Origin: Stigonema ocellatum SAG 48.90 = DSM 106950
Lineage (GTDB): Bacteria > Cyanobacteriota > Cyanobacteriia > Cyanobacteriales > Nostocaceae
DNA length: 64,000 nt
Assembly (NCBI GenBank): GCA_016903675.1
Contig: JADQBA010000003.1
Coordinates: forward strand, 62,001-126,000
Direction: 5' to 3'
In this document: one piece after another, positions 17,881-25,510 of the stretch
Position numbering within the stretch: position 1 is the stretch's first letter
Layout: each line of letters opens with the position of its first letter
The notes under the pieces: generated by a model
Told to the model about the DNA's origin: nothing
Database searches by the model: none
What the model saw: the letters and a program-made list of their open reading frames with translations, nothing else
Made by a program: the position numbers and the translations under genes

Positions 17881-18309
17881 TTAAAGTACAGATGGCTGGT
17901 AGGGTGGAAATGTGAGATCGCCTTTCACCATAGTAATCACAGTTTTGATGTTGCCACGCCGCATAAAGTCACCAATCAACCGTAAACCTTGGGGCTGTAG
18001 CTCTGTCCAAAATCGCTCAACAATTTGGTTAATTGCAGCCTCATGACTGATCCGTTTATCTCGGAAGGAATTGATGTAAAGTTTGAATGCCTTAAGTTCA
18101 ATCACCCATTGGTTTGGATAGTAATCGAGAATGATTGTGCCAAAATCTGGATAACCAGATCTGGGGCACAAAGCAGTGTATTCTGGGTGTTCTATATGAA
18201 TCAGGTAATTTGAAGTTGCAGGATTCGGCCATTTTTCCAATTCTTGAGCGGCATGTTGAATTGCAAGATCGCCGTACTGTTGCACAGCACTGTCATTAAT
18301 TTGATTCAT
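17881..18309 (-). CDS. queF: NADPH-dependent preQ0 reductase QueF
   Basis: Reduces the nitrile of 7-cyano-7-deazaguanine (preQ0) to the aminomethyl preQ1, the last soluble step before tRNA-guanine transglycosylase. 142 aa, the short unimodular type. The nucleophilic Cys lies in HPEYTALCPRSGYPDFGTII, and the substrate and NADPH motif in ELKAFKLYINSFRDKRISHE. A ribosome-binding site AGGAG precedes the ATG. It is separated from queC by 142 bp, within which a small frame lies. Together with queE, queD, folE and queC it completes the GTP-to-preQ1 route. Length and motifs are complete. Confidence 0.95.
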   Translation of the reverse strand: MNQINDSAVQQYGDLAIQHAAQELEKWPNPATSNYLIHIEHPEYTALCPRSGYPDFGTIILDYYPNQWVIELKAFKLYINSFRDKRISHEAAINQIVERFWTELQPQGLRLIGDFMRRGNIKTVITMVKGDLTFPPYQPSVL

Positions 18310-18342
18310 CGAATATACTCCTGTAAGTTATGGGGCTTGAAA

Positions 18343-18483
18343 TCAATCTTTGTCTTCGGTCTCACTCATCCATTGATGTAGGTAAGACTGCGGAACTTGG
18401 CCCGTTGTATCGGTGGGTGTTTGGTTGATGTTTAGCAGATCAATTTCGCTCTTAAGTGAGACGGAATTGCCAAATGGGATCAC
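18343..18483 (-). CDS. Possible small protein between queC and queF
   Basis: A GTG-started frame of 46 codons (MIPFGNSVSLKSEIDLLNIN, ending SETEDKD) overlaps the last 32 nt of queC in another frame and ends 33 bp before queF. It is hydrophilic and acidic at the end. There is no recognised family. It may be only an open stretch, or the relic of an insertion; conservation between queC and queF in relatives would decide. Confidence 0.25.
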   Translation of the reverse strand: MIPFGNSVSLKSEIDLLNINQTPTDTTGQVPQSYLHQWMSETEDKD

Positions 18484-19150
18484 TCACACCTGCTTGCGAG
18501 AAACCTCGATCGCGAATCAGACAGGCATGACATTTGCCGCAACCGCCCTTGATTCCGGCATAGCAGGTGTGCGTCAAGGCAAAAATTTCCTCAAAGCGAT
18601 CGCCCAATACTTCAACTGCAAGATTGACGCTTTCTGCTTTGGTTAACTGCATCAAGGGGGTATGAATAATAAAGGAATCGGGAACACCCCATATCCCTTC
18701 TCCTATAGCTTTAGCCATGGCATCTACAAACACTTGACGGCAATCGTAATACCCTGCAAAGTCTGCTTCACAGACCCCTATAAAAATATCTTTAATATTA
18801 AGTACAGCCGCCCGGTTTCCTGCCAGGGTAAGAAACAAGATATTTCGTGCTGGTACAAACGTTGGTTCAACCCCTCCTGGTAATTCCTCCGTGGAATTGT
18901 ACTGTCCTAAAGAAGTATCTGACACCAATGGAGATGTCCCTTTCAAAATGGGTCCTAATTGGATGATTTCGTGACTCGCCAGGTTAAAAGCTTTAGCGAT
19001 CGCGATCGCGCTTTCCAGTTCAACCACATGGCGCTGTCCATAGTCGAACGTAATTGCGTGAACTTGCTCAAACTGCTGACAAGCGAGGGCAGCGCAGGTG
19101 GTTGAATCTTGCCCTCCACTCAGAACGCATAACGCTTTTGATTGTGTCAT
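18452..19150 (-). CDS. queC: 7-cyano-7-deazaguanine synthase QueC
   Basis: ATP-dependent conversion of 7-carboxy-7-deazaguanine and ammonia to preQ0. 232 aa. The PP-loop is ALCVLSGGQDSTTCAALA at the N-terminus. The adenylation region continues VHAITFDYGQRHVVELESAI, and the zinc site near the C-terminus is GGCGKCHACLIRDRGF (Cys-x2-Cys-x2-Cys with an upstream Cys in THTCYAGIK). Its ATG overlaps the folE stop by ATGA, indicating coupled translation. Full length for the family. Confidence 0.96.
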   Translation of the reverse strand: MTQSKALCVLSGGQDSTTCAALACQQFEQVHAITFDYGQRHVVELESAIAIAKAFNLASHEIIQLGPILKGTSPLVSDTSLGQYNSTEELPGGVEPTFVPARNILFLTLAGNRAAVLNIKDIFIGVCEADFAGYYDCRQVFVDAMAKAIGEGIWGVPDSFIIHTPLMQLTKAESVNLAVEVLGDRFEEIFALTHTCYAGIKGGCGKCHACLIRDRGFSQAGVSDPIWQFRLT

Positions 19151-19743
19151 GATGAACTTCTGATTAATGTAAGAACTTCAGCCCTAGCAACCCCATCGGT
19201 TTTAAACACACCCAGAACAGCCTGAGTTGTTGTCATCGCACCCGCCTTTAGAACCCCTCGTGTTGCCATACAAGTATGCTCCGCTTCAAGCACAACGATG
19301 GTGCCTACTGCGTTGAGAGTGGAATGGATGATATTAGCTAACTGAGACGTAATGTTTTCCTGCATCTGCGGACGTGCCGCTAGAATATCCAGGCAGCGCG
19401 GAATTTTGGAGAGACCTACGACTCTACCCTGAGGAAGATAAGCAATGTGGGCAACTCCAAAAAACGGTAGCAAATGGTGCTCACATAGGCTACAAAACGG
19501 AATGTTCCGAATCAAAACAATTTCGCCATGTTCAGATGGGAATGTGCGCTGCAAAGGCTCGGCAGGACTTTGGTGCAATCCCCAAGTGCTTGATACCCAG
19601 TGTCGTGCAACACGTTCTGGTGTCTCCTGCATTCCTTCAGAGTTGAGTAAATCACCCCATAACAATTGCATTGCTTGCCGTAATAAGTTGGAAATCTGCT
19701 TCAGGTGTTCGGGTGTACATGCAGGTTGAAGTGCAAGTTTCAT
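19147..19743 (-). CDS. folE: GTP cyclohydrolase I FolE (queuosine operon copy)
   Basis: Opens GTP to 7,8-dihydroneopterin triphosphate, the entry step of both folate and queuosine synthesis. The zinc ligands are visible in IPFCSLCEHHLLPFFG and AEHTCMATRGV. The substrate region is VVGLSKIPRCLDILAARPQM. I choose the ATG at 19743 (MKLALQPACTPEHL, 198 aa). An in-frame ATG at 19818 would add 25 atypical residues and deepen the overlap with queD. Even so the gene overlaps queD by 92 nt, which is long for a bacterial operon. Its place between queD and queC suggests a pathway-dedicated copy. Confidence 0.93.
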   Translation of the reverse strand: MKLALQPACTPEHLKQISNLLRQAMQLLWGDLLNSEGMQETPERVARHWVSSTWGLHQSPAEPLQRTFPSEHGEIVLIRNIPFCSLCEHHLLPFFGVAHIAYLPQGRVVGLSKIPRCLDILAARPQMQENITSQLANIIHSTLNAVGTIVVLEAEHTCMATRGVLKAGAMTTTQAVLGVFKTDGVARAEVLTLIRSSS

Positions 19744-20083
19744 CGATTCTGACGGCAAGCAATCCGGATAATCCGCTTTGCTCAAGTCGTTCAAAAATCC
19801 ATTGTGCGAGTTCTTCACTAGTCGGGTTCTCCAAGCCAGTTGTTTTATTCAAAAAATGATGATCTAAATAGTCATTCAATAAAGGTTTCAAGAAGGTCTT
19901 AATATCTGCATAGTCCATCACCATGCCAGATTTTGGACCAGATTGGGTCAAAGCAGTTCCACTGACATAGACCACCCCCCGCCAGCTATGTCCATGTAAA
20001 CGGGCACATTTACCATCATGGTGAGGCAACTGATGGGCAGCCTCAAAACGAAATTCTTTACCAAGAATCCACTTGTTTATCAT
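19652..20083 (-). CDS. queD: 6-carboxy-5,6,7,8-tetrahydropterin synthase QueD
   Basis: Converts dihydroneopterin triphosphate to 6-carboxytetrahydropterin. 143 aa. The zinc-binding His set and catalytic Cys appear in FRFEAAHQLPHHDGKCARLH and GHSWRG. The substrate Glu region is NPTSEELAQWIFERL, and the terminal catalytic stretch is VRIDETCTSTCMY. After this stretch, where many QueD proteins end, the frame continues about 17 residues into the start of folE. The ATG overlaps the queE stop (ATGA). No sequence anomaly in the active site. Confidence 0.95.
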   Translation of the reverse strand: MINKWILGKEFRFEAAHQLPHHDGKCARLHGHSWRGVVYVSGTALTQSGPKSGMVMDYADIKTFLKPLLNDYLDHHFLNKTTGLENPTSEELAQWIFERLEQSGLSGLLAVRIDETCTSTCMYTRTPEADFQLITASNAIVMG

Positions 20084-20715
20084 AAAACACCTATGTATTT
20101 ATGGGTTTGCAATGAGAGTCTGTAATTTGGGTCTCGCTGAAGTAACTCTAAAATGATGGGAATTGCGCGATCTCGGACATGCCATTCTGGCTGTAAAAAA
20201 ATAGGGCGATCGCTACTTGACAGGAGGTAATCCTTATAAAAATCCAATTCCTGACCAGTACTGATCACAAATTTGATTTCATTTGCACGTTGCCAAAATG
20301 GCTCTTGAACTGGATAATTGGGGCTGATATGCTGCTTTGGGGAAAGTGTGATCCAGGTTGAAGCTGGCAGCTCTTGCCAGAAGGCTCCAGAAGTTTCAAT
20401 ATTCACCTGCCTACCAGTATCCAGTAACGCTTGTACAAGATTTGGCAATTGCTTGTGGATGAAAGGCTCTCCTCCACTGATGACGACTCTAGAGGATTTT
20501 AATTCCTTGAGTAATTCAGCGAATGGTCTCAGTTCCCTAAGTGTATTCCCCCCCCCATCACTGTAGCCCGTATCACACCATGGACACTGAACTGGACAGC
20601 CTGAAAGGCGAATGAAATCTACCAGAGTACCTACCCAAAACCCCTCGCCTTGCACTGTACTCTGGAAGGTTTCGTGAATAGGAACTTGGAAGTGGTTTTT
20701 CTCATGCACTGCCAT
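20080..20715 (-). CDS. queE: 7-carboxy-7-deazaguanine synthase QueE (radical SAM)
   Basis: Radical-SAM ring contraction of 6-carboxytetrahydropterin to 7-carboxy-7-deazaguanine. About 211 aa from the ATG at 20715. The iron-sulfur cluster motif is LSGCPVQCPWCDTGYSDGG, with the CX3CX2C form. The SAM-binding GGE motif is SSRVVISGGEPFIHKQLP. The N-terminus VPIHETFQSTVQGEGFWVGT matches the family. First gene of the queE-queD-folE-queC unit. I looked for a preQ1 riboswitch upstream and could not find a convincing one. Confidence 0.95.
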   Translation of the reverse strand: MAVHEKNHFQVPIHETFQSTVQGEGFWVGTLVDFIRLSGCPVQCPWCDTGYSDGGGNTLRELRPFAELLKELKSSRVVISGGEPFIHKQLPNLVQALLDTGRQVNIETSGAFWQELPASTWITLSPKQHISPNYPVQEPFWQRANEIKFVISTGQELDFYKDYLLSSSDRPIFLQPEWHVRDRAIPIILELLQRDPNYRLSLQTHKYIGVL

Positions 20716-20718
20716 CAC

Positions 20719-21044
20719 TAGAACATCCCAAAAAGGTTTAAGTAATTTTTTGTAACAAAAAAACTCTTTGTCAAACTATCGACACTGAACTCAAACAGTT
20801 AAAACTTAGTGCCTACAAAGGCTCTTGCAATTTGACCCTGTTGCGTTTGACTATTTATTATAAGGAAAGTTTCCGTATAATATTTTTCAAAATCCTCATA
20901 TATCAGGCATTACAGCTACCTTCTGTCGAATATATGAATATTCTACATTAAAAAAATAACTTTTTAATCGGCGTTTACACAATGTTTCATTGTTAATCAA
21001 TGATTTATTTCATCAAATGGGAATTATACTAAAAAAAATAAGTA
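20719..21044. other. AT-rich spacer upstream of the que operon
   Basis: About 325 bp. It contains poly-A/T runs and should hold the que promoter on the minus strand. No riboswitch fold could be supported by eye. The right part leads into the IS982 remnant. Confidence 0.4.
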
Positions 21045-21581
21045 ATTGTCCGTAATATCTTTATAGATTCGTTTCCAGTACCAATGTGTGACAACATTCG
21101 GATCTTTAATGTGAAGTTAATCAATTCAGAGGAGTTTAGAGGCTACATTGCATCGAAAAAACGCTATTTTTACGGGGTAAGAGTTCATTTATTAACAACC
21201 AAAAGTGTTATTCCAGTCGAATTTGTCTTGATGCCTGGTAGTGCGAGTGATGTACGTGTATTAAATGCGTTACCGTTAAATTTATCAACGGTAAGTGAAG
21301 TATATAGTGATTCAGCATATACTGATTACACTGGGTGAGATGACCTGAGAAAAACAAGTCAAATTGAGTTGAAAGTTATGCGTAAAAAGAATTATAAGCG
21401 CCAAGATGACCCGTGGAATCAATACATTAAACAATCTACCCGGCATTATATTGAGACTGTGTTTAGCGCGATTACTTGTGTTTTCCCTAAATCGATTCAT
21501 GCAGTCACATATAAAGGGTTTTTACTGAAAAGTGAAGCGTTGATTTTTGCATTTACTCTTCAACAAGCATTTATAAAATGA
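21045..21581 (+). mobile_element. IS982-family transposase remnant
   Basis: The plus frame reads IDSFPVPMCDNIRI and EEFRGYIASKKRYFYGVRVH, with VFLMPGSASDVRVLNALP-like residues and YSDSAYTDYTG, the DDE transposase core of IS982. An in-frame TGA at 21336-21338 interrupts it. The same frame resumes as KVMRKKNYKRQDDPWNQYIK and ends LLKSEALIFAFTLQQAFIK at 21581. The N-terminal third, the start codon and at least one terminal repeat are missing (a TAA lies at about 21040). It is a dead partial copy. Confidence 0.85.
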
Positions 21582-21644
21582 GTTAAATATAATACTTTAA
21601 GCTTCAAATGGTACGGCTAAAAGTAGTGAATCTGATCTGCCAAA

Positions 21645-21831
21645 GTTTCAACGGGAAACCATTTACAAAATCCTCAACCATCAAGATATCCTCCTTAGAA
21701 CACCCAGAGGTTCGGGGAAAACGGAAACTGCGATCGCTCCTTTCCTCTTTGCAAAACCACTCAATCTCGACTTTCCCAACAAATTGATTTATGTTGTCCC
21801 TTTGAGAACTTTAGCAAACAGTCAAAGCTGA
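21645..21831 (+). pseudogene. cas3 helicase fragment, copy A
   Basis: The frame reads FQRETIYKILNHQDILL, then RGSGKTETAIAPFLFAKPLN and KLIYVVPLRTLAN, the Q-motif to motif Ia region of a Cas3-type helicase, then stops at 21829-21831. About 170 of 177 bases are identical to 25582-25758 (copy B) with no gaps. In this copy the Walker A region has changed from EPTGSGKT to TPRGSGKT, so it would be inactive even if expressed. It is joined directly to a cmr3-like fragment. Confidence 0.75.
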
Positions 21832-21867
21832 GCGATCGCCTCAAGGAATCTGACGGGTTCAAACTTT

Positions 21868-22172
21868 TAGGACTTACGCACTATACAAATTGAACATCAT
21901 GTGTATTAACGGATAATGGTGGTTTCCGACTTGTAGGGGCGCAAGGCAAGAGCGCCCTACCATGGAAGGGAACACTCTCAATACGGTTCGGATAAGCACC
22001 AGCCGACCAAAACCCGGTTTCTTTAAGAAACCGGGTTTCTCTAGTAACTCCTGCCGTCAACTACCCTTAACCGAACCGTATTGGGAACACTCTCATTTGT
22101 GGAAAATTCAAAGTTGAGGCGCTATTAATTCCCACATAATATCTGATGATTTTTGTCAATGCGTAAGTCCTA
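21868..22172. repeat. MITE-like element, TAGGACTTACGCA family, flanked by ACTTT
   Basis: Ends TAGGACTTACGCA (21868) and TGCGTAAGTCCTA (22160-22172) are inverted repeats. Identical 5-bp flanks ACTTT lie at 21863-21867 and 22173-22177. The element is itself interrupted by a second element at 21979-22083; without that insert and its duplicated site it is about 190 bp. Confidence 0.8.
21979..22083. repeat. 105-bp MITE with 10-bp target-site duplication (nested)
   Basis: Terminal inverted repeats CAATACGGTTCGG and CCGAACCGTATTG. The central hairpin is AAACCCGGTTTCTT / AAGAAACCGGGTTT. It is flanked on both sides by GGAACACTCT (21969-21978 and 22084-22093), a 10-bp duplication, showing insertion into the older element around it. 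Confidence 0.9.
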
Positions 22173-22373
22173 ACTTTATCTGGCAACCTCCACGATATTC
22201 GACAGCGAACACAAGCAAGGATGGCTACCCAAATGGATGAATCCAGAAACTTTGTTAGGCACTTCCAAGAAATAAATTTCCAGCCTAGGACTCAAATCTC
22301 TCTGGGTGGTGCAAACCCACCAACACACGGCGGTTTAGTATTTTTCTGGATCTCCCTTAGGTGAATTTCGAGG

Positions 22374-22468
22374 CAATACTGCGTAGGTTTTGAATAGTTG
22401 AGGTGCCAGAAACCCGGTTTCGCACTCATTTACCGGGTTTCTAATTTTTGCTGATCCGAGCAGTATTG
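22374..22468. repeat. 95-bp MITE with 10-bp target-site duplication
   Basis: Ends CAATACTGC and GCAGTATTG. The interior AAACCCGGTTTC / ACCGGGTTTCT pair is shared with the 21979 element. The flanks AATTTCGAGG occur at 22364-22373 and 22469-22478. Same family, diverged ends. Confidence 0.9.
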
Positions 22469-22539
22469 AATTTCGAGGTATTCAGTGGACACCTGAAATT
22501 TTCTAATTTTGCTCAAGTTTGGAATTGTGCTTCATTAAC

Positions 22540-22956
22540 TCAAGCAGCATGGAATCCATAGGGCACTCGCTGGGGAATTAGCACCTGCGCTATGTAGGTG
22601 AATGTAGGTGAACCCAGGCGTAATTGATCTAAGTAACGGGTTTTGCGTTCTAGCCAAGGGGGTTTGGGTGTGGTGTCCGATTCAGTACAGCCATCGAGAA
22701 TTGCTACAACCACATCTCCAAACCGTCTTTGAATTTCCTCACGAGTGGCTTGACCTCCTTGGTCTTCTACAGCATCGTGTAGGAGGGCGGCGATCGCTTC
22801 ATCTTCATTCCCTCCCGCTTCCAGAACCAATGCTGTCACACTCAAAAGGTGTGAGATGTAAGGAACACCACTAATTTTACGTGTCTGATTTGCGTGGGGA
22901 CGAGTGGCGTATGTCAATGCTGCTTCAAATCTTTCTGTTAATTTTGCTGTCTTCAT
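22540..22956 (-). pseudogene. HD-domain (MESH1/SpoT-hydrolase-like) protein, C-terminus lost
   Basis: 138 aa. The start MKTAKLTERFEAALTYATRP and HANQTRKISGVPYISHLLSV, then AIAALLHDAVEDQGG and RFGDVVVAILDGCTESD, are the metal-binding HD hydrolase motifs of the small alarmone hydrolase/MESH1 group. The catalytic His and Asp residues (HLL, LLHDAVED) are present. After WLERKTRYLDQLRLGSP, where relatives continue SVRLVSCADKLHNA, the frame goes into unrelated residues TFTYIAQVLIPQRVPYGFHA. About 40-50 C-terminal residues are therefore replaced. It may be non-functional. Confidence 0.75.
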
Positions 22957-23139
22957 ATGATTGTGATTACATAAAGTACAAGTTTAGAGTAACAGTTGTT
23001 GGAAAATGCCCTTTCCAGGGGTGTGCCATATTAGATTGGTCAACATACACACTACGTTAATGAGATATTTAGATACAATTTCAAGCGTTCGCCAAAGGAA
23101 CACTGCGCTTTGCTTGGGTCGCACTCCTCTCATCCCATG
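22957..23139. other. Short spacer
   Basis: About 180 bp with no gene. It separates two minus-strand genes and probably holds the promoter of the HD gene at its left end. Confidence 0.35.
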
Positions 23140-23472
23140 CTAATGTACCCAATATTTGGCAACCCAACAGGCTCCAAATCCTGAGCCGATCCAGCCAAAC
23201 AAAACCATAACCATCATTGTCAGAATCCCTCCACCAAATCCCCCCATTGAGCCTGGCTGGTAATTTTTATCGTGGTCTTTCCAGTACAGTAAATAGCTCA
23301 GACAAAAGCCACTCATGGACAACAGTATTGCGCCAACTATTGCTCCTATTGGAATCAAAAGCAAGCGCCAATTAAACCCAACAGTCGCGATCGCGATCGA
23401 TAAAATGAGTAGCGTCGGACTAATCAGCACCATCAAAAGCAACAAGAATTGGATCATGCTCATCGACTGCAT
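23140..23472 (-). CDS. Small hypothetical membrane protein
   Basis: 110 aa with three hydrophobic segments (about residues 5-27, 32-58 and 80-105). Segment two/three junction is LSYLLYWKDHDKNYQPGSM, followed by a glycine-rich GGFGGGILTMMVMV stretch. No family recognised. An HIP1-derived overlap lies inside the gene (GCGATCGCGATCG). It is divergent from, and 14 bp away from, the antitoxin-like gene on the plus strand, so the two share a promoter region. Confidence 0.6.
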   Translation of the reverse strand: MQSMSMIQFLLLLMVLISPTLLILSIAIATVGFNWRLLLIPIGAIVGAILLSMSGFCLSYLLYWKDHDKNYQPGSMGGFGGGILTMMVMVLFGWIGSGFGACWVAKYWVH

Positions 23473-23486
23473 ATGAGCGAACCACT

Positions 23487-23810
23487 TTGAAAGTTACTTT
23501 TGATTTGCCTGATGATTTTATCGCCCAGTTGCATCCTCTTGAAGATAAACTGCCACAAATCCTAGAATTGGGATTGCGAGAACTCAATGCCATCAACCAG
23601 ATCGAATTCTCAGGTGTAGCTGAAGTTCTGGAATTTTTGGCTAGTCTCCCCACTCCCGAAGCTATTATTGCCCTACGTCCCTCTGAAGCTTTGCAGGCTC
23701 AACTATCCACCTTGCTGGAAAAAAATCGGACGGTGGGTTTGACCACTACGGAAGAACAGCTATGGCAAGGGTATGAATACTTAGAGCATGTTTTCAGAGG
23801 GAACTCTTAA
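23487..23810 (+). CDS. Antitoxin-like hypothetical protein, 3' end replaced by a palindrome
   Basis: 107 aa: KVTFDLPDDFIAQLHPLEDK, LPQILELGLRELNA and LEKNRTVGLTTTEEQLWQGY. Cyanobacteria carry many copies of this small protein, normally followed by a toxin or nuclease gene; I recall a longer C-terminus. Here the last codons (FRGNS) and the TAA stop lie in the left arm of a palindromic element at 23795-23890, and no partner gene follows. The start is a TTG at 23487, with no ATG nearby. Function as an antitoxin is inference from family memory. Confidence 0.55.
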   Translation: MKVTFDLPDDFIAQLHPLEDKLPQILELGLRELNAINQIEFSGVAEVLEFLASLPTPEAIIALRPSEALQAQLSTLLEKNRTVGLTTTEEQLWQGYEYLEHVFRGNS

Positions 23811-23890
23811 CAGGGAACTCTTAACAGTGTATCCCACGGCTTAAGCCGTGGGATACCCTGTTCCCCGTTAAGAGTTCCCTGTTCCCTCTG
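23795..23890. repeat. Large palindrome ending the antitoxin-like gene
   Basis: Outer arms CAGAGGGAACTCTTAACAGG and CCCGTTAAGAGTTCCCTG (with GTTCCCTCTG) surround the perfect 20-bp palindrome CCCACGGCTTAAGCCGTGGG. It could act as a terminator-like hairpin. Confidence 0.75.
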
Positions 23891-24435
23891 AATTTTGACT
23901 TATTACCTTAGCTTTTGACGAACCCGTAGGGGCTGACTTGTCCCCTCTGATACCACACGTGGCTGATTATACTGTAAATCTTGTACCTTGCCCTAAATCC
24001 TTTGTCAGCAAGCTTTTCAAGACTTAACGAGAAAAGTCAGATCGGTAATGGGGTCTGTAGCTAGTACATTTGAACTTGGTCAAAACAATTCAAAATTCAA
24101 AATGATCCGTGATTCTTCATAAAGAATATCATAACTACTTTAGTGATTTAAGTTAATTGATGATTGCTTCAGTAATTTTACTGAATTTTTTACCTTGTGG
24201 TTTTTCTCAGGAATACTAAAACCTTACTTATCAGTAATTTTTTCAGATGAAATTAGTTGCTAATCTAACATCAGTATAAAAACTGAGCAAAGAGTGTTTA
24301 TTTCTGTAGACAATCAGTAATTTTCTGGGTTATCAAATAGATATGCAAACAAAAAACATTTTGTTCCTGTTTCAGTCAACTAACCCAATCAATTTTATTG
24401 ATGAACGATTTTGTCATACAAATAGAGGATGTACC
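23891..24435. other. AT-rich 5' region of the PEP-CTERM gene
   Basis: No gene seen. Several T-rich stretches and TCAGTAATTTT repeats (about 24167, 24229 and 24313) occur. The PEP-CTERM promoter is presumably here. Confidence 0.45.
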
Positions 24436-25254
24436 ATGAATAAAAAAACTTTAGTAACACTATTTTCTGCTACAACTTTGCTCAGCACATTGTCTACAAT
24501 AACACCTGCAAATGCTGCTAATTTTCTGGTGACCGTAGAAGCTCCTAAAGTCCAAGAATCCTCTCTATTAAAATCAGGCTCTGGAGCTACAAACGTTTAC
24601 GAAGACACATTCAATTCTGACAAAGTTGGAGTATTTAATCAAGTTTACTTTAATGGGGATTCCAATATTGGTACATACCAAAATGTTTTTATCAACTCAG
24701 CAGATCAGTACGGTAGTGCAGGTGGAACAGGAAATTATTTCGATGTAGATAAAAACAGATCAAAACAATATTCTACCTCTACTTTAACCCTGAAGACTCC
24801 ACAACGTTACTTTGGATTATGGTGGTCTGCTGGAGATGCATCCAACACTCTAGACTTTTATTCAGGTAATACACTTGTAGACAGTTTTACTACATCTGAT
24901 GTCATCCAATTTATTGCCAAGCAACCAAATTCTAAAGATTACTATGGCAACCCAACGCAAAACTATCAAGGTCAGGATTCATCGGAACCCTTTGCATTCC
25001 TCAACTTTTATGCTGATCCCAACAACACAAATGTGACTTTTGATAAGATTGTATTCAGCAATAACAGTGGTACAGGTTTTGAGTCTGACAATCACACAAT
25101 TGCTCAGAGTTATAAAACCACCTCTGGTACCTCCATTAGTAAATCAGTACCAGAATCTTCCTCAAGCTTAGGAATTTTTCTAACTGGTATTGTTGGCCTT
25201 AGTTCGATTTTCACTCGCAGAATACGGCAACGATTATTCGGTGGTGTTGCATAG
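24436..25254 (+). CDS. PEP-CTERM sorting-signal exported protein
   Basis: About 272 aa from the ATG at 24436 (MNKKTLVTLFSATTLLSTLS), preceded by GAGGAT; an in-frame ATG at 24343 would put 31 residues ahead of the signal peptide and is rejected. Signal cleavage is likely after TPANAA. The body has a TFNSDKVGVFNQVYF region, and SSEPFAFLNFYADPNNTNV followed by TFDKIVFSNNSGTGFESDNH, a pattern common in cyanobacterial PEP-CTERM proteins. The C-terminus is VPESSSSLGIFLTGIVGLSS, a hydrophobic span, then a basic RRIRQR tail, which is the exosortase recognition signal. Surface function is unknown. Confidence 0.85.
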   Translation: MNKKTLVTLFSATTLLSTLSTITPANAANFLVTVEAPKVQESSLLKSGSGATNVYEDTFNSDKVGVFNQVYFNGDSNIGTYQNVFINSADQYGSAGGTGNYFDVDKNRSKQYSTSTLTLKTPQRYFGLWWSAGDASNTLDFYSGNTLVDSFTTSDVIQFIAKQPNSKDYYGNPTQNYQGQDSSEPFAFLNFYADPNNTNVTFDKIVFSNNSGTGFESDNHTIAQSYKTTSGTSISKSVPESSSSLGIFLTGIVGLSSIFTRRIRQRLFGGVA

Positions 25255-25306
25255 CTACGATTGTCAGCTTATCCTTGGTGTGTTCCAGTTTCTCAACTAC
25301 CACCTC

Positions 25307-25401
25307 CAATACGGTTCGGTAAAGGGTAGTTGACGGCTGGAGAAACCCGGTTTCTTCAAGAAACCGGGTTTCTGGGCTGGTGCAAATCCTACGCAGTATT
25401 G
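25307..25401. repeat. MITE of the CAATACGGTTCGG family (no TSD seen)
   Basis: CAATACGGTTCGG at 25307, the central hairpin GAAACCCGGTTTCTTCAAG with its complement, and CTACGCAGTATTG ending at 25401. The ends are not the same (one of each sub-type) and no flanking duplication is visible. Confidence 0.75.
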
Positions 25402-25510
25402 GAATGGGTTGTTTATTTACGCCACGCTGTACTAGTATCGGAAAACCCCCTTTCCAGCCACCTATATAATGGCATCAGTTAAATAAAACGAGGCGAAAAC
25501 AGAACTATTC

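Larger units (their letters stand above)
21822..22275 (+). pseudogene. cmr3-like CRISPR (type III-B) fragment interrupted by nested MITEs
   Basis: From 21822 the frame reads SKLSDRLKESDGFKL. It is interrupted by an element at 21868-22172 flanked by the direct repeat ACTTT. Removing the element and one ACTTT restores one frame, GFKLYLATSTIFDSEHKQGW and LPKWMNPETLLG, ending at a TAA at 22273-22275. The pattern KLYLAT-x-x-IF followed by GWLPKW resembles the C-terminal part of Cmr3 (GWLP motif). Only about 50 residues remain. Family assignment is from memory; the restored frame is seen directly. Confidence 0.55.

Noticed and set aside
20719..21044. PreQ1 riboswitch upstream of queE
   Set aside because: Expected position, but I could not find the short preQ1-I aptamer or a convincing alternative pseudoknot by eye.
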